Assembly (NCBI RefSeq): GCF_000171235.2
Contig: NZ_ABEA03000174.1
Coordinates: forward strand, 43,209 to 107,208
Direction of reading: 5' to 3'
DNA: 64,000 bases
DNA from: Geminisphaera colitermitum TAV2
GTDB lineage: Bacteria; Verrucomicrobiota; Verrucomicrobiia; Opitutales; Opitutaceae
Both the position numbers and the translations under genes were made by a program. The notes under the pieces are model-generated. The model ran no database searches and was not told where the DNA came from. It saw only the letters and a list, made by a program, of their open reading frames with translations. Positions 26,416 through 36,150 of this stretch are shown here, piece after piece. Positions within the stretch are counted from its first letter, which is position 1, and every line of letters starts with the position of its first letter.

Positions 26416-27183
26416 ATGAAGACAAAACCTGGTCTCAACATCCGTCATCTCATTGCGGCAACGTCGCTTCTCGCTGCGCTGGCGCCTGCTTCCCGCCTCC
26501 GTGCGGAAACGAAGGACACAACCCTTACCGCTGGCGATAACTGGATTGTCACCACGGCAACCGGTCTTGTGACTTCCGCAAACAGGAACATCGCCGCCAG
26601 CAACAGCTGGACGGGCTTCGTGACATTCGATCTCACGGGCGTTGATTTGAGTACCGTTACCAACGTGACCCTGAAGCTCTATCTCTCCTACAACGCTTCC
26701 AATAACCAGAATTTGAATACGGTTTACGTGAACGCATTCGGAACAACGACCACAGCCACTCCCGCCGCATCAGACCCGTTTGTCTGGACGGAAAAGGGCA
26801 CCGCAGTTGGCACTGCGGTCATCGGCACCGACCCCGGCATTGACCCCAACAACGGCGCGGTTCACGGAATGTATTACACGTGGGACATCACCAGCCTGGT
26901 CACACAGTCCAACCTCATTTCGATTAACGGCAGCAGCGTCACGCTCGGCCTTGTCGTGAGCAATAACGGGACGTCCTTTACCGGCGACGCCCACTATCGC
27001 TTCACGCCGGGTACACCCGCCAATGGTGGCGAAAGCGCTTCGAGAAACGGTCTTCCCGCGCAAATCGTGCTCACACAGGATCTGCCTTCCGGTCCGGGCA
27101 TTCCCGAACCGGCGACCACGGCGCTGCTCGGTAGTGTCATTGTCCTGACAGGTGCTCTTGCCTTCCGTCGCAAACTCCGCTGA
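26416..27183 (+). CDS. PEP-CTERM protein with DNRLRE-like domain
   Basis: A 255-residue exported protein: signal peptide, then WTGFVTFDLTGVDLSTVTNVTLKLYLSY, which is the beta-sandwich pattern of DNRLRE-type carbohydrate-binding modules. The C-terminus is PEP-CTERM (GIPEPATTALLGS, hydrophobic helix, RRKLR). It is expected to sit at the cell surface and could hold the substrate of the hydrolases encoded after it. It is first in a run of seven close co-directional genes, divergent from LacI. The start ATG at 26416 is followed directly by a normal signal peptide. Confidence 0.85.
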   Translation: MKTKPGLNIRHLIAATSLLAALAPASRLRAETKDTTLTAGDNWIVTTATGLVTSANRNIAASNSWTGFVTFDLTGVDLSTVTNVTLKLYLSYNASNNQNLNTVYVNAFGTTTTATPAASDPFVWTEKGTAVGTAVIGTDPGIDPNNGAVHGMYYTWDITSLVTQSNLISINGSSVTLGLVVSNNGTSFTGDAHYRFTPGTPANGGESASRNGLPAQIVLTQDLPSGPGIPEPATTALLGSVIVLTGALAFRRKLR

Positions 27184-27214
27184 TTACGCATCCCCCTCTC
27201 CTCCCCCGCACACC

Positions 27215-28810
27215 ATGAGCAAAACGGTATTCGCATGGCTCCTCCTCTCGGGACTCTGGCTCGGCGATGCGCGGGCGGCGGCGCTCCCTGCCGGAAGCGA
27301 CGCCTTTGTCCTTGATCTCAATGACGCCAGAATGCGGGCGCGGATTAAGGACGCGGGCGGTGCCATCACCAACGACGGACCCGGCGGCGCCCTGGCGGTT
27401 CGATTCACACTGGAGGCGAAGGAGCCGGGCGTGGCCCGGAACGTCGTGACGTTTCCCGTGGATGTTTCGAGCCTGCTTGGCGCGCACGTCATGCTTGTGG
27501 CAAAAGTGCGCGGGCAGGACATCCGCAGTGCCGATCCCGCCAAAAAACTCGCCGCCAACCAAGGCATCGAACTGAGATTAGTCTTACCCTCGGGCTCCGG
27601 AAAAAACTGGCCCGCTACCCCGCCACCCCATGGAACCTTCGACTGGCGCGACGCGAGCCACCGCACCGAGATTCGCACCCCCGCTCCCAAAGCCGCGGTG
27701 AGCCTCGGACTCACGGGCGCGGTCGGGACGGTCTGGCTGAGCGACATGCGCCTGCGCGTCCTCCATTCGCCCGTCGATCTTCCCAAGGCCACTGCCACCA
27801 CACGTGCCGCCGCCGCCAATGCACGCACCACCCTGCGCGGCGTCATGTCTCCCGGCAAATTTAACATCAAGGACTTCGCCGATCTCCAAAAATGGAACGT
27901 CAACCTCATCCGCTGGCAAATAACCGGAGCGCATCAGGCTCCCTCCTGGCAGGCATGGCTGGACAAACAACTGGCTGAACTGCCGCGCGCCCTGGATGCC
28001 GCAGCCGCGCACAATATAAAAGTCATTATAGACCTCCATTCCAAGCCGGGCGGCAACAAGACCCCTAGCAAAACAACCCGGATGCTGATGGAAAAGGAAT
28101 TCGCCGACGAGTTTGTCGCCATTTGGGAAACCATTGTCCGCCGCCACAAAGATCACCCGGCCCTGTACGCTTACGATCTTGTGAACGAACCGGTGCAATA
28201 CATGCCATCTCCGGCAGGCGTGGATGACTGGTACGCATTGCAAGTCCGTGCCGCCCACGCCATCCGTGCCATTGATCCGAAAACGCCGATCATGTTCGAA
28301 ACCGAATATTTCGACTCACCATGGGCTTTTGCGTGGCTGAAGCCGGTTGATTTGCCAAACATCATTTATCAGGCGCATGTGTATTTCCCGCATACCTACA
28401 CGCATCAGGGAGTGAAAACCGACCAAGGGCTGGCCGACGGCAAAAACTATGCTGCGGGCCAGAGGTATCCCGGTGTCATTTCTGGCACACATTACGACAA
28501 GGAATCGTTGCGAAAACATGTGCAGCCGATTCGCGATTTCCAACTCGCCACGGGCGCACCGATTTTCATCGGCGAATTCAGCGCCGCCCGCTGGGCGCCG
28601 GGCGCCGCGCAATATATCGATGACTGCATCAGCCTCTTCGAGGAATACGGCTGGGACTGGACCTACCACGCCTTCCGCGAATCAACCATCTGGGACGTTG
28701 AGCATGTTGATGATTCACCTCGCGCCAAACCGGTTCGCGCCCCCGCCGACCAACCAACCGAACGCCAGAAAGTTTTGTTAAAATGGTTTACCAAAAATAA
28801 CAGCCAATGA
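27215..28810 (+). CDS. Glycoside hydrolase family 5 enzyme
   Basis: A 531-residue secreted enzyme (signal peptide MSKTVFAWLLLSGLWLGDARA). Residues about 25-190 form a beta-sandwich-like domain, and the TIM barrel starts near 205. The acid/base Glu is in AYDLVNEPV (about 325) and the nucleophile Glu in APIFIGEFSAAR (about 452), as in clan GH-A family 5 (cellulase-like). Family 5 includes glucanases, mannanases and others, so the bond cut is uncertain. The stop TGA overlaps the ATG of the next gene (ATGA), implying translational coupling with the pseudopilin. Confidence 0.9.
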   Translation: MSKTVFAWLLLSGLWLGDARAAALPAGSDAFVLDLNDARMRARIKDAGGAITNDGPGGALAVRFTLEAKEPGVARNVVTFPVDVSSLLGAHVMLVAKVRGQDIRSADPAKKLAANQGIELRLVLPSGSGKNWPATPPPHGTFDWRDASHRTEIRTPAPKAAVSLGLTGAVGTVWLSDMRLRVLHSPVDLPKATATTRAAAANARTTLRGVMSPGKFNIKDFADLQKWNVNLIRWQITGAHQAPSWQAWLDKQLAELPRALDAAAAHNIKVIIDLHSKPGGNKTPSKTTRMLMEKEFADEFVAIWETIVRRHKDHPALYAYDLVNEPVQYMPSPAGVDDWYALQVRAAHAIRAIDPKTPIMFETEYFDSPWAFAWLKPVDLPNIIYQAHVYFPHTYTHQGVKTDQGLADGKNYAAGQRYPGVISGTHYDKESLRKHVQPIRDFQLATGAPIFIGEFSAARWAPGAAQYIDDCISLFEEYGWDWTYHAFRESTIWDVEHVDDSPRAKPVRAPADQPTERQKVLLKWFTKNNSQ

Positions 28811-29574
28811 ACCCGACCCTGCCCCCTCATGTTTTCACGCCGAGAAAAGACCGCGCATTCACGCTCATCGAACTGCTCACCGTGATTGCCATTATCGGCA
28901 TTCTTGCCGCGATTATCATACCGACTGTAAGCAAAGTTCGCAAGACAGCCCAGCGCGCCACCTGCGTCTCCAACATCCGCAACCTTCACGGCCTTGTCAT
29001 GCTTTATGCCAGCGACAACCGTGACGTTCTCCCTCTCCCGGCAGACACTAATACAATCACACCCCCCATTCCTCAGACAGATCGGAACGCCTGGTTTTGG
29101 CGCCGCGCCTTTCTCCCCTACGTCTATAAAGGCATCAATGTCTCCACTCTGGAGACCCGATTGCTTTATCGCATGAGCGGTGCCACTTGCCCCGTGGTCA
29201 AAAAACAGGTGAAAACGAGTCATCCCGACTATGATGATGATGTCATCTCGTTTGGGATGAATGCCCACCTGCACAACGGTTCCGCACAAAGGCTCTCAGT
29301 CTCTCGTGTTGAAAATCCCTCTCGGACGATGCTTTTTACGGAGTCCCGAATAAATCAAAACGGCAACCCCGAGGCATCCATGACAATGACGTATGCCGAG
29401 AACATGGCCGAGAATGCGCCCAACTACGGTGGCGATTATCATGATGGTTCGCAAAATATCTGCTACGTCGATGGGCACGTCGAAAACTTCAAGACCATCA
29501 AACGCATCAGCCAGGAACCTTATAAAAAGGATTCCACGCAAGACATCTGGTCGCCGTTCCCCGGCTCAAACTGA
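28807..29574 (+). CDS. Pseudopilin with H-X9-DG motif in the hydrolase operon
   Basis: A 255-residue pseudopilin: basic leader, AFTLIELLTVIAIIGILAAIIIP cleavage and helix, then a soluble domain with YHDGSQNICYVDG, an exact H-X9-DG motif. It is the second such gene in the window, and both lie in LacI-linked carbohydrate loci. The family is thought to form short pseudopili at the envelope. A link to substrate capture or secretion is inference. It overlaps the GH5 stop by 4 bases, and the beta-propeller gene starts 8 bases later. Confidence 0.9.
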   Translation: MNPTLPPHVFTPRKDRAFTLIELLTVIAIIGILAAIIIPTVSKVRKTAQRATCVSNIRNLHGLVMLYASDNRDVLPLPADTNTITPPIPQTDRNAWFWRRAFLPYVYKGINVSTLETRLLYRMSGATCPVVKKQVKTSHPDYDDDVISFGMNAHLHNGSAQRLSVSRVENPSRTMLFTESRINQNGNPEASMTMTYAENMAENAPNYGGDYHDGSQNICYVDGHVENFKTIKRISQEPYKKDSTQDIWSPFPGSN

Positions 29575-29581
29575 AAGACGG

Positions 29582-31021
29582 ATGAACACCCTGTTTATTA
29601 CCGATTCGCAACTGGCGGCAGAAAACGTCGAGCCGTTTTTCCCCGAGCCAGAAATTCTGGGTTTCACGGGGGGCAGGGGGACGGGTGCCACCGGTCTTTT
29701 CGGTAACCAAATGGCATCCATTGTCCGCATCGGCCAGCAATGGCGCGTCTATTTGACAAAACGGTTGTGGAAACCCGCGGCGTCCTCGCCCCAAGGGAAG
29801 GAAGCGATGGTTGGAATGAGGACATCCATGTCCCTCGGTTTCATAGATACGCCAGACCTCGCCCGCTGGCCCAATATTGCCGCGAATTACAGGCCGCTCC
29901 TTGTAAAAAATCTTCCCGAAGGCTGTCATGCCGCGCAGCCCTTTGTCTTACGGAGGGAGAACGGTGCGTTCGAGTTGTTTTTCTGGGCTCATGGCAATGG
30001 CATGATTCGTTATGTCAAATGCTCGGGCGACGATGGACAGACTTTTGTCATCCAGAACCTCGACAAACCCTGTTTATATCATCCGGGTGACAAGGATGTC
30101 CGCCGCGACGCCTCGTTTGATGGACTGCTTTCGCACCGGGAAAATCTCCGGATTGCAAAGGACGCGGGAGGCGCGGAAGCGCTGACCCGGAAAATTTCCA
30201 ATGATGCCACGACGGTTTCATATAATGCACGAAGCGGTCTTTACCAATTATACTCGGTTTCACTGTTGTCGGCGGATGCCGCTCCGGAACGCCGTGTGGA
30301 ATATGACAACTTGACCAAAGCCTACCGCGTGATTCACCGCCGTGTCAGCGTGGATGGTCTTGAATGGTCGGCCCCGCAACTCGTTTTGGTTCCTGATATT
30401 AACGACCGTGTAGACTTGCAGCTTTACGTTTTGCAACAGGATGCCTCGGCGCGTTTTCTTGTCGCCGGTTATTATCCGGTGCGCGAACAGACGATGGAAT
30501 TGATGCCGGCAATCACATTGGATGGGGAAAAAATAATTCGTCCGCGTTTACCGTGGCAAATTCGCGCAAACCTTCCCGATGGCGGAGTCGGGACATGGCA
30601 AATGTTGATGCCCGGCGGCGTGGTATGCGCGGACGACTATGTTTATATCTCGGCAAATGCTTACAACACCCCGCACAACAAGTCGGGAAAAGTGCCGCCG
30701 CGTGAAGCCGTGCAGCAAAACGTGATGTTGCGTCAGTTGAAAAATCGCTGGGCAGGTTTCCGGAATCGCGAGGGCCTGACGGCGCGGCTGACGACATCTC
30801 CGTTTCAGTATGAACCCTTGCGTTTGATCGTCGGCGACCGTGAAAAAGTGCGGGTCTCGTTACTTTCCGTCTTCGGAACCGAATTGACCGGGGGGGGGAG
30901 GCTCGATGCCGACGGAAATCTTTGTTTCGCCCAAAACACCGATGTTGCCTGGCGTGGAAAATGGGTTCGCCTCACCATCGATTTTGAAACGGAAGTTTTC
31001 GGGATGGAGGAGCAGACGTAA
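29582..31021 (+). CDS. Unknown beta-propeller-like protein in the hydrolase operon
   Basis: A 479-residue protein without signal peptide. Repeating beta-rich blocks (RIGQQWRVYLTKR, AFELFFWAHGNGMIRYVKCSGDDGQTF, ARSGLYQLYSVSLL, YRVIHRRVSVDGLEWSAPQLVLV, CADDYVYISANAYNTP) resemble the blades of five-bladed GH32/43/sialidase-type propellers. I cannot name a family or a catalytic triad. It lies between the pseudopilin and the sialidase in a tight run, so a glycan-related role is likely. A run of nine G (about 30890-30898) sits inside. Confidence 0.75.
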   Translation: MNTLFITDSQLAAENVEPFFPEPEILGFTGGRGTGATGLFGNQMASIVRIGQQWRVYLTKRLWKPAASSPQGKEAMVGMRTSMSLGFIDTPDLARWPNIAANYRPLLVKNLPEGCHAAQPFVLRRENGAFELFFWAHGNGMIRYVKCSGDDGQTFVIQNLDKPCLYHPGDKDVRRDASFDGLLSHRENLRIAKDAGGAEALTRKISNDATTVSYNARSGLYQLYSVSLLSADAAPERRVEYDNLTKAYRVIHRRVSVDGLEWSAPQLVLVPDINDRVDLQLYVLQQDASARFLVAGYYPVREQTMELMPAITLDGEKIIRPRLPWQIRANLPDGGVGTWQMLMPGGVVCADDYVYISANAYNTPHNKSGKVPPREAVQQNVMLRQLKNRWAGFRNREGLTARLTTSPFQYEPLRLIVGDREKVRVSLLSVFGTELTGGGRLDADGNLCFAQNTDVAWRGKWVRLTIDFETEVFGMEEQT

Positions 31022-31053
31022 TCATCACCCCCCCCTCGCGCCATTCTTCCAAA

Positions 31054-32214
31054 ATGAAACTGTCCGAAAATGTTCGGGAATCAACGTCCGCTGCTCCCGT
31101 CCAAACCGATGTCTTCGTCTCCGGCACTGACGGCTGCGCCGGATACCGCATCCCTTCCGTCATCCGCGCCCCCAATGGCGACCTCCTCGCCTTCGCCGAG
31201 GCTCGCAAAAACGGTCTCGACGACACTGGCGCTATCGAACTCGTCCTCAAACGCTCCACCGACGGCGGCTTTTCGTGGGGCGCGGCGGAAATCGTCTGTC
31301 ATGACGGCGACAATACCTGCGGCAACCCCTGCCTCGTCCTCGACGAAACCACCGGCATCCTCCATCTCCTGCTCACGCATAACAACGGCGCCGACCACGA
31401 GCGCGACATCATTGCAAAAACGTCCAGAGGCACCCGCACCGTCTGGCACATGCAGTCCACCAACCACGGAAAAACCTGGACAATTCCGCGTGACATTACC
31501 GCGGCGGCGAAAGACCCCGCGTGGGGCTGGTATGCGACCGGCCCCGGCGTCGGCGTCCAGCTCAGGCACGGCCCGCGGAAGGGTCGCCTCGTGGTTCCCT
31601 GTAACCATTCTTACGATATTTCCGGTTCCGCAAACGCCCGCGGCTTCGGCGCGCACGCAATTTTCTCCGACGACTGCGGCGTAACCTGGCAGCTCTCCGC
31701 GCCCGTCCGCCCCGTCGCCAACGAAAGCCAGCTTGTAGAGCTTTCTGCTCCAGCCGGAGCCCTCCTTATGAACTCACGCCGCGACTACGGCCTGCCTTCA
31801 AACGAGCAGAACTTGCGTGGCGTTTCCACCAGCCTTGATGGTGGCGCGACATGGTCCTCTCCAGCTCCGGCGCCCGCGCTCATCGAGCCTGTCTGCCAGG
31901 GCGCCATCCTGCGCCACAACTGGCCCGCCAACGGCCAGCCCGGCCTCATCCTTTTCTCCAATCCCGCCAGCAAAACTGATCGCGAAAAAATGACCGTCCA
32001 TTTCAGTTGGAACGACGCGCAAACCTGGCCGCTCTCCCTTCGGCTCCATAATGGTTTTTCTGCCTACTCCGGCCTCGTTTCCATTTCCGAAACCGAGGCC
32101 GGTTGCCTCTACGAAACCGGCGGCGGCGACCCTAAGGACAGCGGCGCGCCCTATCAGAAAATCGTCTTCGCCCGCTTCCCTGTTCCTCGTCCGTCCTCTG
32201 GATGCCTTTCGTAA
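31054..32214 (+). CDS. Sialidase-family (GH33-like) exo-glycosidase
   Basis: A 386-residue six-bladed propeller. It has the Arg motif GYRIPSVIRAPNGDLLAFAEAR and five Asp-box-like turns: STDGGFSW, STNHGKTW, SDDCGVTW, SLDGGATW and WNDAQTW. These are hallmarks of sialidases, which cleave terminal sialic acids. Verrucomicrobiota also use this fold for other uronic or rare acids. No signal peptide is present, so it acts in the cytoplasm or is exported by another route. It belongs to the hydrolase run. Confidence 0.85.
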   Translation: MKLSENVRESTSAAPVQTDVFVSGTDGCAGYRIPSVIRAPNGDLLAFAEARKNGLDDTGAIELVLKRSTDGGFSWGAAEIVCHDGDNTCGNPCLVLDETTGILHLLLTHNNGADHERDIIAKTSRGTRTVWHMQSTNHGKTWTIPRDITAAAKDPAWGWYATGPGVGVQLRHGPRKGRLVVPCNHSYDISGSANARGFGAHAIFSDDCGVTWQLSAPVRPVANESQLVELSAPAGALLMNSRRDYGLPSNEQNLRGVSTSLDGGATWSSPAPAPALIEPVCQGAILRHNWPANGQPGLILFSNPASKTDREKMTVHFSWNDAQTWPLSLRLHNGFSAYSGLVSISETEAGCLYETGGGDPKDSGAPYQKIVFARFPVPRPSSGCLS

Positions 32215-32223
32215 ATTTCCGCC

Positions 32224-33552
32224 ATGATTCGCAATCCAATAAAAACCCGCATCGGCTCCATTCTGTTGTTCACATCGGCTTTCGCCTTCGGCGCGGTCAC
32301 CAGCCTCGCTGGCGATTTGCTGTTTACCGGCAAGACCAGGGAAGCGAAGGCATTTTACGCGCCTGGCGAAAAGATGACCTTCGAGGTTCGCCTCGAAAAG
32401 GACGGCAAGCCCGTCATCGGCACGCCGCTCGCATGGACGCGCACCGGCGACGACGGGCTCACCGAAAAGGGCAAGGACGTTTCCGGCAGCAAGCCTCTGC
32501 TTGTCACGACCTCGGCTGCCAAACCCGGCTTCGTGCATATCGTCGTCACCGCGCTCGACGAAAATGGCCAGCCTTCCCGCATGGACGACCAACGGAAAAC
32601 CGCCATTGCCTTCAACGGCGGCGCGGGCGTGATGCCGGAAAAGTTACAAAGCATCCCCGAGCCCGCCGACTTCGACGCATGGTGGGCCGCGCAAAAAGCC
32701 GCGCTCGCCAAGGTGCCGCTCAAAGTGCTTGAACAAAAACCGCTGCCGCCCCTGAAAGAATGCCCCAACGTCGAAACCTTCGACGTGAAAATCGCCTGCG
32801 CCGGTGTTGGCGGGGGGGAGGGGAAACCTGTTTCCGGTTATTTCAGCAAAACCAGAAACGCCGCGCCGAAATCCGCCGTAGCCATCGTCTACTTTCACGG
32901 CTACGGAGTCCGGTCCTCATCTCGACGCGACGTGGCTGCCAACAACCCCGCGCGTCCGGCCATCGCCCTCGACATCAACGCCCACGGCATCGAAAACGGA
33001 AAACCGGCGGAGTTTTACACCAACCTGAAAAACACAACCCTGAAGGGTTACGCCTTCAACAGACGGGAGAACGAAAAACCGGAGACCGCTTATTTTTACG
33101 GCATGGCGATGCGCGTCCTTCGTGCCCTCGAATTCATCAAAGCGCAGCCGGAATGGGACGGCAAACACCTGGAGGTCAACGGCGGCAGCCAGGGCGGGTT
33201 TCAGGCGCTTCTCGCCGCCGGTCTCGACGCCGGCGTGACACGCTGCGTCGTCAAGAAACCGTGGGGGTGCGACCTCGGTGGCGTGACGCTCGGCCGCCTC
33301 AAGGGCTGGCGTCCCGATTATACCCGGGCTCTCGACTATTTTGATCCGGTCAACCACGCCAAACGCATCCGCGCCACGACTTCCATCCTGTCCGGCCTGG
33401 GCGACTACACCTGTCCGCCTTCCGGCATCACCGTGCTTTATAACAACATCCCGGATACCACGCACAAGAACATCGAATACCGGCAAGGCGTCACCCATCC
33501 CTTTGATGGCAACGATGCGCCCTGGGTGCAGAAATTCACCGCCAAAAACTGA
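32224..33552 (+). CDS. Acetylxylan esterase-like (CE7) alpha/beta hydrolase
   Basis: A 442-residue secreted esterase with signal peptide (to about residue 29). An N-terminal beta domain leads to the alpha/beta hydrolase fold: IVYFHGYGVRSSS, the nucleophile elbow EVNGGSQGGFQ (about 320), acid Asp in SGLGDYTCPPS (about 393) and His in GVTHPFDG (about 424). The layout matches carbohydrate esterase family 7 (acetylxylan esterase/cephalosporin-C deacetylase), which removes acetyl groups from glycans. It starts 9 bases after the sialidase gene. Confidence 0.9.
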   Translation: MIRNPIKTRIGSILLFTSAFAFGAVTSLAGDLLFTGKTREAKAFYAPGEKMTFEVRLEKDGKPVIGTPLAWTRTGDDGLTEKGKDVSGSKPLLVTTSAAKPGFVHIVVTALDENGQPSRMDDQRKTAIAFNGGAGVMPEKLQSIPEPADFDAWWAAQKAALAKVPLKVLEQKPLPPLKECPNVETFDVKIACAGVGGGEGKPVSGYFSKTRNAAPKSAVAIVYFHGYGVRSSSRRDVAANNPARPAIALDINAHGIENGKPAEFYTNLKNTTLKGYAFNRRENEKPETAYFYGMAMRVLRALEFIKAQPEWDGKHLEVNGGSQGGFQALLAAGLDAGVTRCVVKKPWGCDLGGVTLGRLKGWRPDYTRALDYFDPVNHAKRIRATTSILSGLGDYTCPPSGITVLYNNIPDTTHKNIEYRQGVTHPFDGNDAPWVQKFTAKN

Positions 33553-33567
33553 CCTCCTCCCCGTTCC

Positions 33568-35718
33568 ATGACTCTCGGCACTCATTATTACCGCGCGCCC
33601 TTTCCTCAATCCGGGTATTGGGAAAACGACTTCAAAAAAATCCGTGAATCCGGCCTGAACACCGTTCAAATCTGGGTGAGCTGGGGCTGGGCCGAAGCCA
33701 CGCCGGACAAATTTTGCTGGGACGACTACGATCGCCTCGTTGAACTTGCCGCAAAACACAAACTCGGCGTCATCCTCAGCACGATTGCCGAAGTCCAGCC
33801 CAACTGGATTCACCGCGTAATTCCCGGCAGCGAGCTGGTTGACAACTTCGGACGCAAGGTCATTTCCTGCGCCCGTTGCGAACATCACTTCGGGTTGACT
33901 CCCGGCGGTTGCACCGACCACCCGGAAGTATGGACGCGCATGGCGCGTTTCATCCGCGAGACAGGCCGCCGCTACGCCTCGCTTCACCACCTGCGCGGCT
34001 GGGACATCTGGAACGAACTCCGCTGGAATGTCCACGCCGACGGACTCGTCTGTTATTGTTCGCACACACTCGCCGCCTTCCGCAAATGGCTCGAGCAACG
34101 CTTTGGTTCGCTCGACGGCCTCAATGCCGCATGGAAACGCCGCTACGCCTCGTGGGACGACGTGCAGCCCGGCAAGCTCCCCGACCGCGTTTACACGGAG
34201 ATGATGGCCTTCCAGCATTTCCTCACCTGCCGCGCGGACACACATGCCGCCGCCCGTTACGACGTGATGCGGGAGGTTGACCGGACGCACGTCATCACTG
34301 CACACGGCGCGCGCCCCACCGCGCTCTATGGAGGCGACGCGGCGACGTTCGCGCTCGACCGCGGCAACGACTGGAATCTCGCCGGCAAACTCGATGGCGT
34401 GGGCTGTTCCAGTTTTCCCACATGGGGCAACATTGATGACGCGGATTTCGGGCTGCGCATCGACATGGTGAAATCCGCCGCGCGCGGAAAGAAAGTGTGG
34501 CTGAGCGAACTGCAAGGCGGGCGCTCCGCCGTCGGTTTCAACGTTTACGACGAGGTCCACGCCGCCCAACAACAGCGCTGGGTCTGGAACGGCATCGCCT
34601 GCGGCGCCGACACCGTCCTCTTCTGGTGCTGGCGCGACGAGATTTTCGGACGCGAAACAGGCGGCTTCGGACTCGACGGCGCGGACGGCTTTGCCGGCGA
34701 ACGCCTGGCGGCGACCAAGGTGACGGGAAACCTGTTGGAAGAACACGCCGCGCTCTTCGATTCCTACATTCCGCACCGCGCCGAGACCGGCATCTTGTTC
34801 TCGCCGCAAAGTTATTATCTGGCGTGGTCGCAAGACGGTTCCGCCGCGCGCGTCATGGATGCGCTCACGGCCTACGGACGCGCCCTCACGCGCCGCTCCA
34901 GCCCCGTCACCTGCGTCGAGGAAACGCACCTCGACGCGCTCGATTCGCTGAAGGTGCTTTTTTGCCCGCGCTTGCTCGTCACCGACGCGGCGACGGAGGA
35001 CGCGTTGCTGCGCTTCGTGGAACGCGGTGGCACGCTCGTCGTCGAATCCGAGTGCGGCGCGTTCAACAGCGCCGGTTTTTACCGCGCTCCGGAAGAGCGT
35101 TTCCTCGCCCGCGCCGGCGTGGAGGAAATCGGACGCCGCCCCCTCCCCTCCCCCCCCGCTTCCACCGCCGGAGCCGGCACCGTGTTTCATTACAACGGCA
35201 AAACCCACGACGCCGGGGCCAGCCAGTGGCTGACTCCCCTGAAGAACGCCGGTGGCGGCCTGTGCTCTGTCCGCGAACACGGGAAGGGGCGTGTCATCCA
35301 CTTCGCAACGTATCCAGGCAACGCCTGGCGCGAGCGCTGGAATGCCGGCTTTGAAAACCTGTTGACCGCGATTGTCGCTGGCGCCGGCGTCGTCCCGCCC
35401 GCGCGCGTCCGGTCTCCCGCGCCCGACGAAAAGAACTTCGTCTATTTAAAAAGCGGTCGGGCGGGAAACGGTGACGACATTCTCTTTGTTTTCTTTCCCG
35501 AAAACACGGATTCCGCCGAAATCGCGCTTGCCCCAGACCTGTTTCCGGGCAATCGCGTCCGCGAAATTTTCAGCGGGGCGACGGCGGTGGTTGACACCGC
35601 CAGCGGCATCCGCCGTCTGGTCGCCACGCCGGCCCGCTTCAACCTCGCCCTTTATACCGATGCCGGGGTAGCGCCGGACGCCGCTCCGAGAACAGCCTGT
35701 ATCAAAAAAAATGCGTAA
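33568..35718 (+). CDS. Beta-galactosidase, GH42
   Basis: A 716-residue enzyme of clan GH-A, family 42. The barrel starts LGTHYYRAPFPQSGYWENDF, with acid/base Glu in RGWDIWNELRWN (about 150) and nucleophile Glu in VWLSELQGG (about 314). A Cys cluster (CARCEHHFGLTPGGCTDH) resembles the metal-binding site of the family. A trimerisation domain follows (LVTDAATEDALLRFVERGGTLVVESE). It hydrolyses terminal beta-galactosides; relatives act on galactan or arabinogalactan fragments. No signal peptide, so probably cytoplasmic. Last intact gene of the run. Confidence 0.92.
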   Translation: MTLGTHYYRAPFPQSGYWENDFKKIRESGLNTVQIWVSWGWAEATPDKFCWDDYDRLVELAAKHKLGVILSTIAEVQPNWIHRVIPGSELVDNFGRKVISCARCEHHFGLTPGGCTDHPEVWTRMARFIRETGRRYASLHHLRGWDIWNELRWNVHADGLVCYCSHTLAAFRKWLEQRFGSLDGLNAAWKRRYASWDDVQPGKLPDRVYTEMMAFQHFLTCRADTHAAARYDVMREVDRTHVITAHGARPTALYGGDAATFALDRGNDWNLAGKLDGVGCSSFPTWGNIDDADFGLRIDMVKSAARGKKVWLSELQGGRSAVGFNVYDEVHAAQQQRWVWNGIACGADTVLFWCWRDEIFGRETGGFGLDGADGFAGERLAATKVTGNLLEEHAALFDSYIPHRAETGILFSPQSYYLAWSQDGSAARVMDALTAYGRALTRRSSPVTCVEETHLDALDSLKVLFCPRLLVTDAATEDALLRFVERGGTLVVESECGAFNSAGFYRAPEERFLARAGVEEIGRRPLPSPPASTAGAGTVFHYNGKTHDAGASQWLTPLKNAGGGLCSVREHGKGRVIHFATYPGNAWRERWNAGFENLLTAIVAGAGVVPPARVRSPAPDEKNFVYLKSGRAGNGDDILFVFFPENTDSAEIALAPDLFPGNRVREIFSGATAVVDTASGIRRLVATPARFNLALYTDAGVAPDAAPRTACIKKNA

Positions 35719-35756
35719 CGTTGCGGAAGAAACGAGCTCCGCGGAACTGAATCCGC

Positions 35757-36150
35757 GTGGCCGACGGGGTCATTTCCCGTCCACTGCCGCTACGACACCT
35801 CTTTGATTCCCATTTTTTTGCTTTTTTTAAATATGGATACAACTCAAGCCATTGTGATCGAACGCCCGCAGCAGTCATCGCGCTCTACAAAAAGCTTTCC
35901 CCGCGTATCGCCTCGATGCACTTGAAGGATTTCGCGCCCGCGACCGCCGCGCAAAAAACGGCGGCCACGAAAGCCGCCCCTGCCAATGCCGCCGACATCG
36001 CCAAAGCCGTTTTCCCGAGCGCAGCGGGCGAAGGTCCGCTCGACTACAAACGCCTGCTGGCGGCTTTCGCCGACTACAACGGCGCGGGCATCCGCTCCAC
36101 GCACAGCCTTCGTCATCAGGCATTGTCCCGCACATCCGCGCATCGCATGC
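35757..36150 (+). pseudogene. Remnant of a sugar phosphate isomerase/epimerase
   Basis: The frame reads IALYKKLSPRIASMHLKDFA, then VFPSAAGEGPLDYKRLLAAF, the C-terminal barrel strands of a xylose isomerase-like sugar phosphate isomerase/epimerase (HLKD metal-binding block, GEG.LDY block). The N-terminal two-thirds is missing and the sequence decays past about residue 110. It directly follows GH42 on the same strand, so the operon probably once ended with this isomerase. Confidence 0.75.

Noticed and set aside
32917..35301. 794-codon open frame on the minus strand
   Set aside because: Lies opposite the CE7 and GH42 genes, which have clear motifs; GC-rich antisense frame.
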